This document shows positions 34,170-47,021 of a stretch of 64,000 nucleotides of DNA, piece by piece (the stretch's first letter is position 1; each line of letters opens with the position of its first letter). Below the pieces are notes generated by a model. It had not been told where the DNA came from, ran no database searches, and saw only the letters and a program-made list of their open reading frames with translations. Both the position numbers and the translations under genes were made by a program. The DNA is from Penicillus capitatus (lineage: Eukaryota; Chlorophyta): the NCBI GenBank assembly GCA_965649825.1, contig OZ287694.1, positions 682,001 through 746,000 on the forward strand. Reading direction: 5' to 3'.

Positions 34170-37100
34170 ATGCCTACACGCGCCAATTTTCGTTTCTTCG
34201 CTGTCGTTACCTTTCTGTTTGTGCGTCAAACGTGCTCAAGTGGCCATTATGACTCAAGGGAAACAGCAAAGTCTTCACAGGAGTCACAAGGTGCCCCTTT
34301 TGAATGTCCATGCGGTTTTGTTGGAATTCGCGTGTTGGTACTGGTTTCGGTTCCTTCAACAGTGTTATCTGTATGGCAGGTGGCGAGATAACTTTGCAGT
34401 TTTGGCGAACAAACATTGCGAACGCTTCCTCTGGAAACTCGACCAGTCGCGTAAGCGATCATGCTTCTTCGCATCTTTCTGTAAACGTAACGTTGGCACA
34501 TGGCAGGACCAGACGGTTGTCCGTTCACTGCTTCAGCGACGCACCGACAACCGCAACAACAATGAAGGTTCGATCTGCATTGTCTGCAAAATGACATTAG
34601 CTCCCTGTGTGCAGAGTTCAGCTGTCAGCTGACCGAGAAGGAGATCGATGATATCTTCGACGCGGGGTCCCGAAGGTGGACGGTTGACGACCAGTTCTTG
34701 AAGGAGATATCCCATGACCTGCAGAAGATCGTCAACTGCAGCAGAGAGGGAGACGTCGTCCTTCTCGACGTCACGACGACCGTCAGGCCCCCGAGGCGGA
34801 TCACGCTTCCGCACGACCTGACGCTGAGATCGAGCAGAACGAAGACCGGACGCGAAGGATCGACTTCAGCCAAACGGCAGAGGAAAACGAGATTCGAGTG
34901 TCCTCCAGGATCCGGCGTCCTTCTCCTCAGGTGACTGCTCTCGCTTTTGCTGAGGGTCTGACGCCGTCGGCTCGCAGGACGCCGAACGCGCTTCTTGCAG
35001 ATGTGGCGTTCGAAGGTTGCTCCTTGGAGGGGGACGACCAGGCGATCGTCGAGGTCGACGAGTGCGATGCGGAGACGTCCGACGGAGTGATCGAGCTGCG
35101 CAGCGTGGCGTTCCGTCGAAACGCGTTGAACGGAGCCAGCGCATTCTCCTCCCGTCGCTCCAACTGCTCAAGCGTGGAGATGGTCGGCGTCGAGTTCTCA
35201 GGCAACACGTGCGGAGAGGCCTGCTTCGCCAGGCTTTCCTCCGCCAGTCACCTGAGAAAGGTCGTGCTCAGCGAAAACGTGCCAGTGGACGCCCCGCGCC
35301 ACACCTCTGCACTGTCGCTGTTGCATGCCGCATCAAGGTCGTCGACAACGGTTGTCGGCCTCAACTTCAGCAGGAATGAGATTCCTGGTCTGCACGTCAC
35401 AAACGGAACACTGAAGTTGTCGAGTTCCTTCTTCGTGGCAAACTCGGAGGGACCGCTCGTACGGGTGGAAAGTGACAGCGAAGCAAAGATCGTGAATTGC
35501 AGTTTTGACAAAAATGGAAATTCAAATCTACGAACAGAGACAGGTCACCAGAAAAGAACAAAACGGGATGAAGATAGCGTCCTCGTGGGTGGCCAGACAA
35601 GTGTAATGCGAGGAAGCGCAGTTTCTTCGATCGGAGGCTCCGCCAGAGTCCGCAACTGCAAATTCACAGACAACCAAGTGCGAGGTGATGCCGGAGGATT
35701 GTTCGCTTCTGGTGGATCACTGGAGATCGACAACTGTACCTTCAAACGCAACGCGGCCACATATTCTGGAGGCGCCATCTACGTAAAGGAGACGTCCGTC
35801 GACATATCTCAGCTGACGTGTGTCAGCAACAGCGCCGATAACGGAGGCTGTCTCTACGCCGAAGACATCTGGGGGTATATCACTCACGCCGACATCAGCG
35901 ATAACTCTGCCAGGAACGGAGGCGGAATGTGTATCGTCAAGTCTTCAGTCCTAGGACTTGAGAAAACAGAGGTGAATGCCAATTCTACGCAGTCTAGCGG
36001 AGATGTCGGAGCAAAACGGCGGCCGTCATTCTTGTGCGATACTTGCGTGTTCAAGAGAAACGAAGCCGAGCTTGCTGGTGGGGCAATCTACGCGAATGTC
36101 AGTAATTTACAGAGACTTGTGCACCATTTTGACGACTGCCGCTTCGAAAACAACAGAGCACATCTGGGAGGTAATGCAAAACCTCTCCCAAATCTGTCGA
36201 GTCTGTTCCAATACAGGTGGCATCTTCCTCACAGGCAGCAACTCCACGGGGAACTGCCACATATCAAGCGACGACTGCACAACAACAGTCGTAAGTGGGA
36301 GCATTTTGAAGCACAATGTGGCAGAGATGGGCGGCGCTCTTTTTGCAAACGATCCAACGGCCGTCAACATTTCCTGCAGCCAAGAAAACACGACGACCCA
36401 TTCATCCGATCCCCTTCCACAAAGCATCCAGACTCTGACTTCGCTTGACGCAGTGTGCAGTAGCTGGACATCTAACAACGCCCGTCGTTACGGAAACCAA
36501 GTCGCATCTTACGCAGAAAAAACAATCTGGTGCACGGAAGAGAAATCACACAACAATGAGAGTCGCTGGCAACAGATTGAAGGGTACAACCATTCTGTCT
36601 GCCGGCATCGCAGCGGCGACCCACTTCCCAGCATCCGTCTGCAGATGGTCGATGCATTCGATCAAGGACCAGCCGTGAATGCCGACGATGCGCTCGTCCG
36701 CGTGGTGATGTGGTCAGAGCCGCAAGACAACGCTCTGTTCCCCGGAAACGTGACCATGATGATGACAGACGGCACGGCAGAGTTTTCACAGATCAATGGT
36801 CTGCAGCTTCCCGGCAACTACGTCATCCGGATAGACTACAGTGAAGCGAAACTGCCTGGACTGAAGATCGACGTCAACATCCGTTCCTGCATTATCGGCG
36901 AGGAGAAGTCAGAAGATCGCAAACTGTGTGTACAGTGCCCAGAAACGCAGTACAATTTTTTGCCGGAAGATTCGGGCTGCAAAGACTGCCCCGCTCATGC
37001 GAATTGCAAGCAGAGAAACGTCATTCAGCCAGAGAACAACTACTGGCATGATCATCCGTGCTCCACCCACATGCAGCAATGCCTCAGTCCCGAAGCCTGC

Positions 37101-38889
37101 GTCTTCGATCGTCGAGCATCGCATCTGGCAAATCTCACAAAAGACATCGAAGACTGCAACGTCGATCTATCGATTACAGACCAGTACGCCGAAGGGCAGT
37201 GCCACAAGGTGTGTGTGCACAGGGCTTCAGTCTTTAGGTATAGGTGCTGTTGTAGGGATATGGAGGGCCACTGTGTGGTGATTGCAAGGCTGGATACGGC
37301 CAGACCACTTCATTCAACTGCGAGCGTTGCCGGAGGGACCACGGCATTGTCTACGTCGTCCTCTCCGTGCTCGCTGTGCTAGGTCTCAGTAGTTTTGCCA
37401 TCAAGAGCAGTTTGGCTCCAGTGCTGTCCGCAACGAGAAACATGGCTGTGTTGCTCCGTGCAATGCCGGCGCGGAAGAAGATACGAAAATTCACCGATCC
37501 ACTGGACCACCGGCGCGAGAAATCGGATGGCTCATCCATGGTGGTCCATGCACAAAGCATACAGTCTTTCGACATCGAACACTCCGACAGCAGCAGAGAA
37601 GAGCGTGAGAAAGAGGCCGAGCTTGCCAAGTCCAAAATCGTCGAGATCTTTAAGGTATGTCGAGCTGCGCTTCTCGTCTGCCGATCTGTGTTGCTAGATC
37701 ACGATCAACTTCCTGCAAGTGGTTGCCGTGGCTGTCAACATCAATACCAACTGGACAACTTCGGCCAAATCGCTGATCTCAGCGACAGGTAGGAACCATC
37801 CGACAGAAAGGCGGCTGAGCTGTTTGGATCGTAGATGCCGTTGGGGGTATGCTGTTGAGTACAGCATCGTTCTCTGTCGAGTGTCTGGCGCCTAGCGGCT
37901 CACTCCTTCCAAGCTGCATCGTCCGTCCGATCGTCAGCATCGCGATTCCTGTCGCCGCCGTTTTGCTCTACGGCGTTTTCTGGATGTCCATCGCCGCGAT
38001 GACGTCGAAGAACTGGGAGTACGTCAAGAAGAGATCCATGCTGAGCTTCTTAGCCATTTCCTACTTGACCTACGTCTTCATGACCAAGACGGCCGTCAAT
38101 ATCCTCCACTGCATCCAAATCCACGAGTTTGCCAACGTCGACTGGCACAGCCGAAGCTCGCGCTGGTCGCAAGCCACCACCGTGAAATGCTATGGACCTT
38201 TTCATGCCCCTCTGGCCATCACCCTCGGCTGGCCCGTTCTCATCGCCTTTACCATCGGCTTCCCTCTCTTCATGTCCTGGAAACTGTTGAAGAGTCGAAA
38301 CGCCGAGTACTCTCGGGAGAGTTGGTTCATGGACAGCACGGCATTCTTCTATCGAGCCTATGCCGACAAGTTCATCTACTGGGAATCGCTCGTTCTTGCC
38401 AGGAAGGCGCTGTTGACGATCGTGGTTGCGATGGGACACGATCTCGGTAGCAATCTGCAAACGCTTCTGGCCGTGTGCATCTTGACAACGGCGTTATATA
38501 TACAGACAGCATCGCATCCCTTTCGTCCTGAATTCGCGTCACTGAATCAGTACGAAGAGGCGGCGTTGTTTGTGTCCAATGGCACCTTTGTTCTGGCGCT
38601 CTTCTTCAATGATGACCGATTGGGTCACGTTGTCCGAGTGCTGCTTTCGATGCTGTTTTTTGTGCTCATCTGTGGATTGTTCTGTTTTTTGATTTTTGTG
38701 TTTCTCCGAGCGACATCGGATTACATGCGCATCGTTCTGGGAATCGAAGGCGTGTCAAGAGCACATGAGCTTAGTGATCTGCGTGTATTTTTCGTCTTTC
38801 TCGATCTGAAGGCGGCGAAGAAGGTTCCCAATATGAGGCGATTCCTTCATGCTGCGGAAACGGATGTGGAAACGGATTCCAGTGCCTGA
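34170..38889 (+). CDS. surface protein B: shortened beta-helix ectodomain plus multi-TM C-terminus
   Basis: Nine exons on plus: 34170-34290, 34380-34450, 34507-34567, 34615-34930, 34978-36170, 36217-37208, 37256-37654, 37698-37788 and 37835-38889. They sum to 4299 nt (1432 aa) with the same intron phases as gene A. Exon 1 is a signal peptide (MPTRANFRFFAVVTFLFV) unrelated in sequence to that of A. Exons 3 and 4 have the same length as in A and are almost identical, introns included. The beta-helix exon is 1193 nt against 2600 nt in A. The Cys-rich module (LCVQC, CKDCPAHANC), the EGF-like GYGGPLCGDCKAGYG and the multi-helix C-terminus align with A but are clearly diverged. Same inferred role as A. 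Confidence 0.88.
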
Positions 38890-39925
38890 AAGAGCCAAAT
38901 GAGCGCATCAGGCTTTTTCCTTTATGACGCATTCGCTTCGAAATTCGACAGAATAAAGATGGATGCATAGCGCCATCGTGCTTGTAACGATCCATCGGCA
39001 TTTCGTTGGATGTCTCAGGCGAGACGCATTCCCGCGGGGTTATGTATTGTTCAAAATGTGCCATCTGTGTCGCAGAAACGATGGTGAACGCGGATGATGA
39101 TAAAAACAGGAGCTGACGAAAGAGAGCGGCAGTCTGGCTCACTCTTTTTAACCTATATCAACTGCGAAAGATCACTTACGTTGTGCACGGCGTTCTGCGT
39201 TTGGCGCTTATTCGGTGCAAGGGCGAGAATGATGCCTGGGTAACGGAAAAATGCGTCGTTGTGTTCTGTCTGGTAGCGCTGTCGCAAAGGGTGGCTGCTA
39301 AAAGAACAAAGCTAGGTGGAAGTGCCCTTCAGTAAAAGGGCTTCAGGTGAAGCGTTAAATGTTGTTTTGACGTTGGAGGAGGAGGAGGAGACAGCCACAG
39401 ATCAAGAAACGGGTAACGATCTCGTGGCGGAATACGCACTCAATCGACTAAAAGTGTGACGTCACTCTTTAGTCTCATCCTCGAGCAATACGACTGGTCT
39501 CTTGTAGAGGACAGAGAGGTAACGTCAAGGGAAGGGAACCAACCGTTCAATGGTTCGTTTCGCGACGCGATTCTCTTTGCCAAATGAGAATCTATAAGAG
39601 CAGCGCGAATGACAGTTGACCAGCTGTTCGAAATGGCGACCGGTTATGGTTAAGAGGTCTCGGCAACGAAGGGCCGTCTATTTGTTTGGCACATGTCGAC
39701 GGTCTGTCATTCCAGAACGAGCTCCATTCATTTGGTCTCCCTAACTTCACCGTCTTATTTACTCCGTGATTGCTGAACTCGTAAACAGAAATGCTTCATC
39801 ATCCGGTGACTATTCTAAAAAACAATACCCATTACTCAGCCTCCAGCATTTTGTAGGGAATCTATATACTGCTGTGTCTACTATTAGCAACTGCAGGTGA
39901 TGGAATAACGGTATCTCGTCCTTAA
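38890..39925. other. intergenic between surface protein B and the hypothetical gene
   Basis: One ATG-less open frame on plus (about 39310-39459) with a Glu run. The upstream exon of the next gene may lie here but could not be fixed. Confidence 0.3.
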
Positions 39926-40900
39926 GTGAGACGTGTGGATACAGACACTGCTAGGGAGACGTTTCGAAACAGAGCGAATGTCGTGCGTGAACGCGTCAGC
40001 GATGGCACGACGACATTACCGACTTCTTTGTCGACGGATGATAACAGCTATCCAAAGAGCAGATATGGTCTGAAAGCTGTCATTACTGACAGCACGCCGG
40101 AAGAGGCGTATGCGGTGTCGATAACGACCGAAGAGCGTGCCATAACAAAAGAACCTGACGTTACGCGACCGAGCGCGAGAGACTGGATGTCGTCTCAGAT
40201 GATCATCAAAAGTCCGTTTGATGCGTTTCTTAAAGATAAAGCCAGTCGTTCACTCGACGAAACAAATGGCATTCCCCTCGACGATGGAAAGCGGCGAGGA
40301 AGTGTGATATTGACTTCAGTCTTGCGGTCAATCAAATCTGAGAACTCGTTGGACGAAGAGGAAAAAGACAAGCAAGAGGAACATCCTTCTGTGTCTCTTG
40401 TCGCTCAGCCTTCGGCAGCGGACAGCATTGAGGCTGTCACTTTGCGGGTGGGACCAGCAGTGGCAGAGACCCGTTCTTCCGTACCGGAGCCGGAAGCTTC
40501 GCATGACACTGTGGAGTCTTATCCAACTCCTGATCCGGAGACTGGTAGGCTGAATATGACCAGCTCCACGGGGAATATCGTGATAAGATTTGGAGCGGCG
40601 ACACCGCGACCTGTGGCGGAAATGGGGTCAGTGGCCACTTTCGAAGTGATCAAAGGGAGTAAAGCTGCGCCGGATACTGCTCCCCCACTCGCGAAACCGC
40701 CTTCTGCTAGCCCTAAACCGCCGGCGCCCTCGCTCACACTACACGCACCGCTGCCTATTAATGAGATAGGACAGCGCCCAAGTCCACCTCACTTACCGGC
40801 TAACCACAAGAGAAGAGCCAACAAAAAGGCTAGGAGAAGGGCGAAGAGAAGAGCCAAGAGAAGAGCCAAGAAACTTGCCAACCTCGTTCCGTCACCATAA
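39926..40900 (+). CDS. hypothetical protein with a basic Ala/Arg/Lys tail (5' end unresolved)
   Basis: An open frame of 324 codons with no ATG near its start: it opens right after a stop, with an AG at 39925-39926 that could be a splice acceptor, so at least one upstream exon is likely. The composition is that of a disordered protein: Ser/Thr/Glu-rich first half, Pro/Ala-rich stretch (PPLAKPPSASPKPPAPS), then a strongly basic repetitive tail (units of RRAKRRAKKLA type) encoded by tandem AAGAGAAGAGCC units at about 40808-40870. It could be a nucleic-acid-binding or nucleolar protein. No domain was recognised. Confidence 0.5.
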   Translation: MRRVDTDTARETFRNRANVVRERVSDGTTTLPTSLSTDDNSYPKSRYGLKAVITDSTPEEAYAVSITTEERAITKEPDVTRPSARDWMSSQMIIKSPFDAFLKDKASRSLDETNGIPLDDGKRRGSVILTSVLRSIKSENSLDEEEKDKQEEHPSVSLVAQPSAADSIEAVTLRVGPAVAETRSSVPEPEASHDTVESYPTPDPETGRLNMTSSTGNIVIRFGAATPRPVAEMGSVATFEVIKGSKAAPDTAPPLAKPPSASPKPPAPSLTLHAPLPINEIGQRPSPPHLPANHKRRANKKARRRAKRRAKRRAKKLANLVPSP

Positions 40901-41354
40901 TAGCTACGGCGTCGACTTGGAAAGACGACCAGATCAGTAAGAACTCGAATAATGCATCGATGAGTTTCTGTAGCGCATCGCGCAATGGAAACGGGAGACT
41001 CGATGGTCACACTTGTCATTTTATTCACTCTATGTACAGTTGATTGCATTCGATCTCACGCGCAACCGATCATCGCGTTGTTCGATCGATACACGTCCGA
41101 CGTCGTCATCGAGCGACGTTTCGCGATACCCTCTCGCGAGGCGACCAGCGCTTGAACCGCGTTATCGCTACGCGTTCCTGCCGATGCTGCATAATCTACG
41201 AAAACGAGAGCCCCTCTCGTGCTGCTCTCCTTTATATACAGCGTCCAAAAGGCAGAAGGATCTCGTGGGTCATCTCTGCTGCAAATGGCAGGCATTAAAT
41301 ACAAACGCACGCGGCATTTCACACAAAACGGAAGGCATCATCGAAGCATTGACG

Positions 41355-44300
41355 ATGTCCGAAGCCGAAACGCTTCAGAGTCTGGACAACGTCTTGACAC
41401 GTCTGGCGCTCACTTCCGAGTCCAACCTCCAACAGGTCCGACGTCTTTGCCGTCCACTCCCCGACGACTTCCCTTTCCTGGCAGGTTCTCTGGAAACTCA
41501 TCCCCGCTGTGATACGGCAACTCAAGTTTCCAGCCGCCGCCATTCGCAACAAAGTCCTGCAGATTCTCTCGCACGTTAACAAACGACTGGACGTACGCGA
41601 TGACGACATCACACTTCCGCTGGTCGATTTGGTCACTCTTTTGCAAGAGGCGGATCGCGAACAGCAGGCGACGATTCGTAGCTTTGCCCTTGTCTACATC
41701 GAAAAGGCCTCAGAGAAAACGACACCCGATGCACGCCGTCATGTCTTGCCTCATCTCTTGACCAACCTCGCCGCCCGACCCATGGAGCAGCGGACAATTC
41801 TCCTGCGCGTTGCCATGACCTGTCTCGAAGACTGTCCAGCTTCGCGTCCATCGGAGCTGATAAAGAAACAGAAAACGTCTGCGGAAGACGAAATGTTCAA
41901 CTGCCTACACGACCCAGCAGACCGCACGGCGTTTGTGGAATTCGCCTCGTGGACGCTGCTCTTTCAGACAAAGCAACGTGCCACCATTTACAAAGAGCTC
42001 GTGCACAACGGCGAGTCGGTCGTTGCCCCTCCCCAAGTGCAGGACGTCCTCACGGCGGTGGCGTCTGGGATGTCGCTGGAGCGCATGAGGGCGGTCGAGG
42101 GGAAAATGCAGTGGACCGATGAGCGTCTCAGGCGTCGCAAGGTTGGGATCCTGAATTATGTACGGGAGATAGGACTTGGACGCGCAGCATTTCTGCCGTT
42201 CTTGATTGCCTCCGTCGACGGGGACGAGGAGGTGAACCGCACCGGCAAAGCGCTGCTCAAAAAGCACTTCAGAATCGAGCAAGACTCTAAAGATCTTGAT
42301 CTAAATGATCCGGAATTGATCCGAGAAGTATTCCGCCTCTTTCAAGGTACCATAGCTTCGGGCCAGCTTCCAACCGAACAGAACGTCACATCCTACTGTA
42401 CACCTGCCTCGCATGCGCTCAAAGCCAGTCTATTGGGGCTGCTGAACAAGAGCACAGAAGCAGCCAACCATTACCCAGACAACATACAGGTAGGTGCCCT
42501 TACTCAAATGCCGCGGTGCCATTCACGAATGCTCTTCCTTAGGTGATCTGGAGCTGCATCTTTGGCAAACAGGTGCCGATGTCTCTCAGGCTACAGGCGA
42601 TGGAGTTTTCCGTCTGGGTCGTGAAACATGCCAATGCCGAAACACTCGACGCTCTGGCAGAGCCTATGCTGAACGAACTGCTAGGCTTTATGCACGGAGA
42701 CATCTCCGCGCGACAGAAGGGTTATGTCTATGATGCCATCGGCCAGCTCGCCCAAAGACTGCCCTCTGTTTTCCAAGGCAAGATCCAAATCGCAGAGGAT
42801 CTCTTTGCAGCACTAGAGACCGAACCTCCCGGTGGATATCGTCTCTCCTCTCATAAGAAGTCACTCTTTTTGATGCAGGCGTGAAATCGCAGCTTCAGTC
42901 TGCCGTGGCGACCCTCTCCGGTGCATACCAGGCGACAGATCCTGCCATTCAGGAGCTTCTCATGAACAGCATCGAAAGCAGCAGCAGTGCTGTTCGACTG
43001 ACGGCAGTGACATGGAGTATGCGACTCTTCCCGTTCCGCAACCCTATGGCACGGACGATCTGCATCGTCGGAGCTGGCGACGGCCGTTCCGAAGTCCAAT
43101 CCGAAGCGCAACTTGGATTGGACCCCGTCTCCTTCTCCAGAGAATCCACTTCCGGCAAAGCTGCCGCCTACCCGTCGGTCTCCGAGCTCCTACAGTTCTT
43201 GAAAGAAAACAGTCTCTGGTGGGATCGCTGTTTTCAATGAGAAAGTGTGAGATGTGATGCGTAGGGTGAAAAGACGTTTGGATCATTCGGATAACATCTA
43301 TCAAGTCCTGATCTCTTTTCTCACCACAGCCTATCTCGCAAGCAGCGATGCTGATCGACATCTGCCCCATGTCGAGTTGACGGAACTGCTGGTGCTGTTT
43401 AAGGGAGCGCTGACGATGTCTGCCTCCTCTGCTCTCATCATCGAAGCGATGGAAGCTATGGTGTCGCTGCTGATGTCGAACAGAGATGCCATGTCGCAGT
43501 GGTGTGTGGATCAGATACCGGACTTCAAGAAATGGCTCTTTCATACCAACAACGCCGTCCGGGTTCCGTCCGCTCAGCTCATCGGTATCGCCGCGGCGGC
43601 GCTCACTCCTGCAGCGATTCTGAACCACATCGAGGAGTTCCGTGGCGTCCTGTGCGCTGTTCCCAAATCGAAATTCGAAGCTCGGAGCGGTGCCATACAA
43701 GCACTAGGTTCAGTTTCCCCTTGTCATAGCTGAGGATCGATGTATGGGTCGGTAGGGTATGTGGCGGCTTCGAATCGGAACGAGGAAGTCACGCGGAAGC
43801 TGCTGGAAGTGACCAGGGATGCGTTTCTGATCTACTTGGACGATGCCGATCCGCACTTGGCCACCACGGCTGCGCTGGCCATCGGTCACCAACTGCTGAA
43901 CCCCGCTTTCTGCGCAGCGCTTGTAAACGACGCTGGCCTCGAGACGTTTTTCGATACCGTGTGTCCCAAGCTGCAATCCTTCTGTCGTCACAGCGATCTC
44001 CACGTGGCGTCCACGGCCGTCCTCGCCACAGGACTGATCTGCAAAGGCCTTGAGGGCGTTCCTCACATCGAACAGCGATGTCTGATGGATCTGTTGTCGC
44101 TGCAAGACCTCAAGAGCGATGAGCGTCAGTGTTCGATCGGCGAAGCGATGGCCTTGGGCTTTGCAAAGGACACCATTTCCTCCGACTGGATCCTGCTCTT
44201 CAATTACAGCTGTCTCAGAAAACTGCCCATCGATTTAGCATCGCTCGGTGCACCGAAGGCATCGGAGGATGTCCACGGAGGCGTTATCGATGCCTTGCTG

Positions 44301-47015
44301 AAAGGCATGATGCATAGTCGGACTGAAAACCGTGCTGCGTGTGTCGGTCATCTCGTTGCACTGTTCACTTACGTGCCACGTCATCCCTCTCTGCTGCAGA
44401 GACTCGAGGCAGCACAGAACGGATTTCTGGGATTGCTGGGCGACAGGAATGCACTGACTCAGGAAATGGCATCCAGAGGCGTATCTCTCGTCTACCGTCA
44501 GGGCAGTGCCGACGCCAAAGCGCAGCTTCTCTCTGGACTGACGTCTGTGCTTAAAGATCCGACCAAACGTGGGGCGCAGGTGAAAGTGGACGCCGATACG
44601 GAGGTGTTTTCCGAAGGGGAGTTGGGAAAGGCGCCCGGAGGCGGTCAGCTGACCACGTACAAGGAGCTCTGCTCCCTCGCGACGGATATGGGTCAGCCAG
44701 ATTTGCTCTACAAATTCATGGACTTGGCAAATCATCAAGCCGCCTTGCAGTCGCGTCGTGGCGCCGCCGCCGGTTTCGGTCACATCGCCGAGATGGCTGG
44801 CGAAGATTTGAAGCCGTATCTCAGCAGTCTATTGCCCAGAATCTACCGTCTGCAATTCGATCCGAACCCTTCGGTGCAGGAAACCATGCAAAACATCTGG
44901 CAGAGTCTGCTGCCCCGTCGCAAGGATGCGATCGACGAGCATCTCGACGGGATCTTCAAAGAGCTCCTGACCGAAATCACCGGACGCCAATGGAGAAATC
45001 GTGAATCGAGCTGCCGTGCACTGTCGGAGGTGCTGCAGGGCCGAACGTGGCCACAGCTACGAGACGTCCTCTGCAGAATGTGGTCTCTAGCTTTCCGTGC
45101 GGCAGATGATATCAAAGAGAGTGTCCGCGTGGCCGGTGTCCAGTTACTTAAGACGCTCAAACGCGTAACCTTGCGTTTTGCCGATCCACAAGTCATGTCA
45201 TCCGATATCGTCTCCGAAGTCGTCGGCCAGATACTGCCCGTTCTGCTGGAGGTCGTGCATCAGCCCAAGGTACCTGAGAATGTCGCCGTTGCGTTTTTGG
45301 CGCTCAAGAGCATCGCAGCCTCATGTCCACAGCCGCTCTTGCGTCCACATCTACCCTTACTGATTCCGACGTTGCTCGAGGGGCTCTCGAATCTCGAGCC
45401 GTCGATGGTGGACGAGCTGCAGCTGATGGTCGAGGGTTTTGGTCTGGATGGGAAGAAGATCGAGGCCATACGTGTGCAGGCTGCCGGAGCATCGCCTTTG
45501 AACGATATCCTACAGCGATGTCTCAGAGCGACAGATGCGTCGGCGCTGCCAGAACTGATGCCGCCGTTGCGCGAGGTCATTCAGCGCGGCGTCGGTTTGC
45601 AGTCCCGAGTGGGCACAGCTCGTTTCGTCGCGCAGGTGGCGGCGCACGTGGGTTCCGATTTCGAGCCCTATGCATCGAAGATTCTGAAGCTCTATCTCAC
45701 GAAGACGCTCTCCGGTGAGGGCTCGACGGCGCTGAAGAAAACGTATGCGGCGACCGTGGGGGCAGTGAGCAAGGTGGCCTCGTTGGATGTCGTCGGCAAG
45801 ATGCTGCGCCAGTGTCTTGCGGCGACGGAGGAAAGCGTCTCCGTGGCATTGATTTTGAGGGAGCTGCATCTCCAAGCCCCACAGAAGTTTTCCACGTATG
45901 CCGCTCAGATTGTCCCCGTGGCGTTCCTGCGACGCTTTGATACGTCGTCGCCTGAGGCGGCGTCGATGTGGAGTGCCGTGCTGGAGGAAGGTATGGGCAC
46001 AGAGAACGGCGCTGTGCGTCTGTACCATGCGGAATTGATCCACGGAGTGACGGAAGCGTTCCGCGAAACCCGATGGACAGCAAAGGTCGCAGCCTCGCGC
46101 GTCATTGAGCGCCTGTACGAAGTGGACAAAGAGATCGTCGCGTCGTATTCAGCCGAACTCCTGCGCCTGCTGCTGGATCAGATGCCAGGAAGAATCTGGG
46201 ATGGAAAGGAGGCGCTGATGAAAGCGATCGCCAAGATCTGCAGCGAGACGCCCACGATGGTACACGAACACGCCGCCCGTGTCATCCAGACATTGAAAGA
46301 AGCTTGCGGCAAAGGAAAGAAAATCTATAGGTGGCGGCGGAACTTCTACCTGAAGACGCGAGCGATGCCTGCGTTGTAGGGAGACGGCATTGGATAGTCT
46401 AGTCGATGTTGTCGGGTGCTTTGACGCTAAGGAGGGGTTCGTTGCAGATCTGTTGCCGTTTTTTCTCAGCGCCGCCAGGGAATCGGAGGAAGAAGCGGAG
46501 AAGAAGCTGCCTTTAGGTTCGGTGATGAAAGGCATCGCGCATCTTCGGTCCGGTCTGCCATTGGAGCCTTTCGTGGCGTACGACGCCCAATGCTTCGCAC
46601 TGTTCCACGAGACGTTGTCCTCGCAGCGACCGTGGCAGCTCAAACTCTCCGCGCTGGAATCGCTCGGGACCTTCCTCGCAGCTTCGCAGTTCGATCCAAG
46701 TGATCTCTCTGCGCACCTCGAGCAGCTAACAACTGGCAAGATCGCGCCGCCTGCCACAAAACCCGATACTATGTGTGCGTTCGTGCAGGTGTGTTCGTCT
46801 GCCTTGACGAGCCAAAGTACGAGCAGCTTCGACTCAAGGCACTAGAGGCATTGGACAGCATTCGGCAAACGGCCACTCGTCACGGAAACGTATCGCTTTT
46901 GGCAGACCTCGAGCAGAGACTGCGTGTATGGAGAGAGCGGGAGAAGAGCCTCGCCGTAAAGATCCGAGCCAAGACGCTGCTCGGGCAACTGAAAGAGACG
47001 ACGACGTTGCATTGA
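41355..47015 (+). CDS. ECM29: ECM29-like proteasome adaptor/scaffold protein
   Basis: Eight exons: 41355-41435, 41485-42489, 42543-42831, 42879-43218, 43265-43707, 43756-46330, 46380-46735 and 46789-47015. Total 5316 nt (1771 aa), close to yeast and human ECM29 at about 1850. The N-terminus has the family pattern: ETLQSLDNVLTRLALTSES, then IRNKVLQILSHVNKR. The rest is a continuous array of HEAT-like helical repeats with typical ECM29 blocks such as RRGAAAGFGHIAEMAGEDL and WRNRESSCRALSEVLQG. ECM29 binds the 26S proteasome, tethers core to regulatory particle and links proteasomes to endosomes and motors. The start was chosen at the ATG just before the conserved N-terminus. Introns are 46-53 bp; the last (46736-46788) begins with GC. 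The stop is 6 bp from the stop of the convergent dynein light chain gene. Confidence 0.93.
46736..46788 (+). other. GC-AG intron in ECM29
   Basis: Between exons 7 and 8, no GT donor at a usual distance keeps frame, whereas GCAAGA at 46736 with acceptor TGCAG ending 46788 gives a 53-bp intron and restores the frame exactly (total CDS divisible by 3). Confidence 0.7.
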
Positions 47016-47021
47016 CGACGA

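Noticed and set aside
34219-34632. 137-codon plus ORF as a separate gene
   Set aside because: It crosses two inferred introns of surface gene B. Only a 61-nt part is a real exon.
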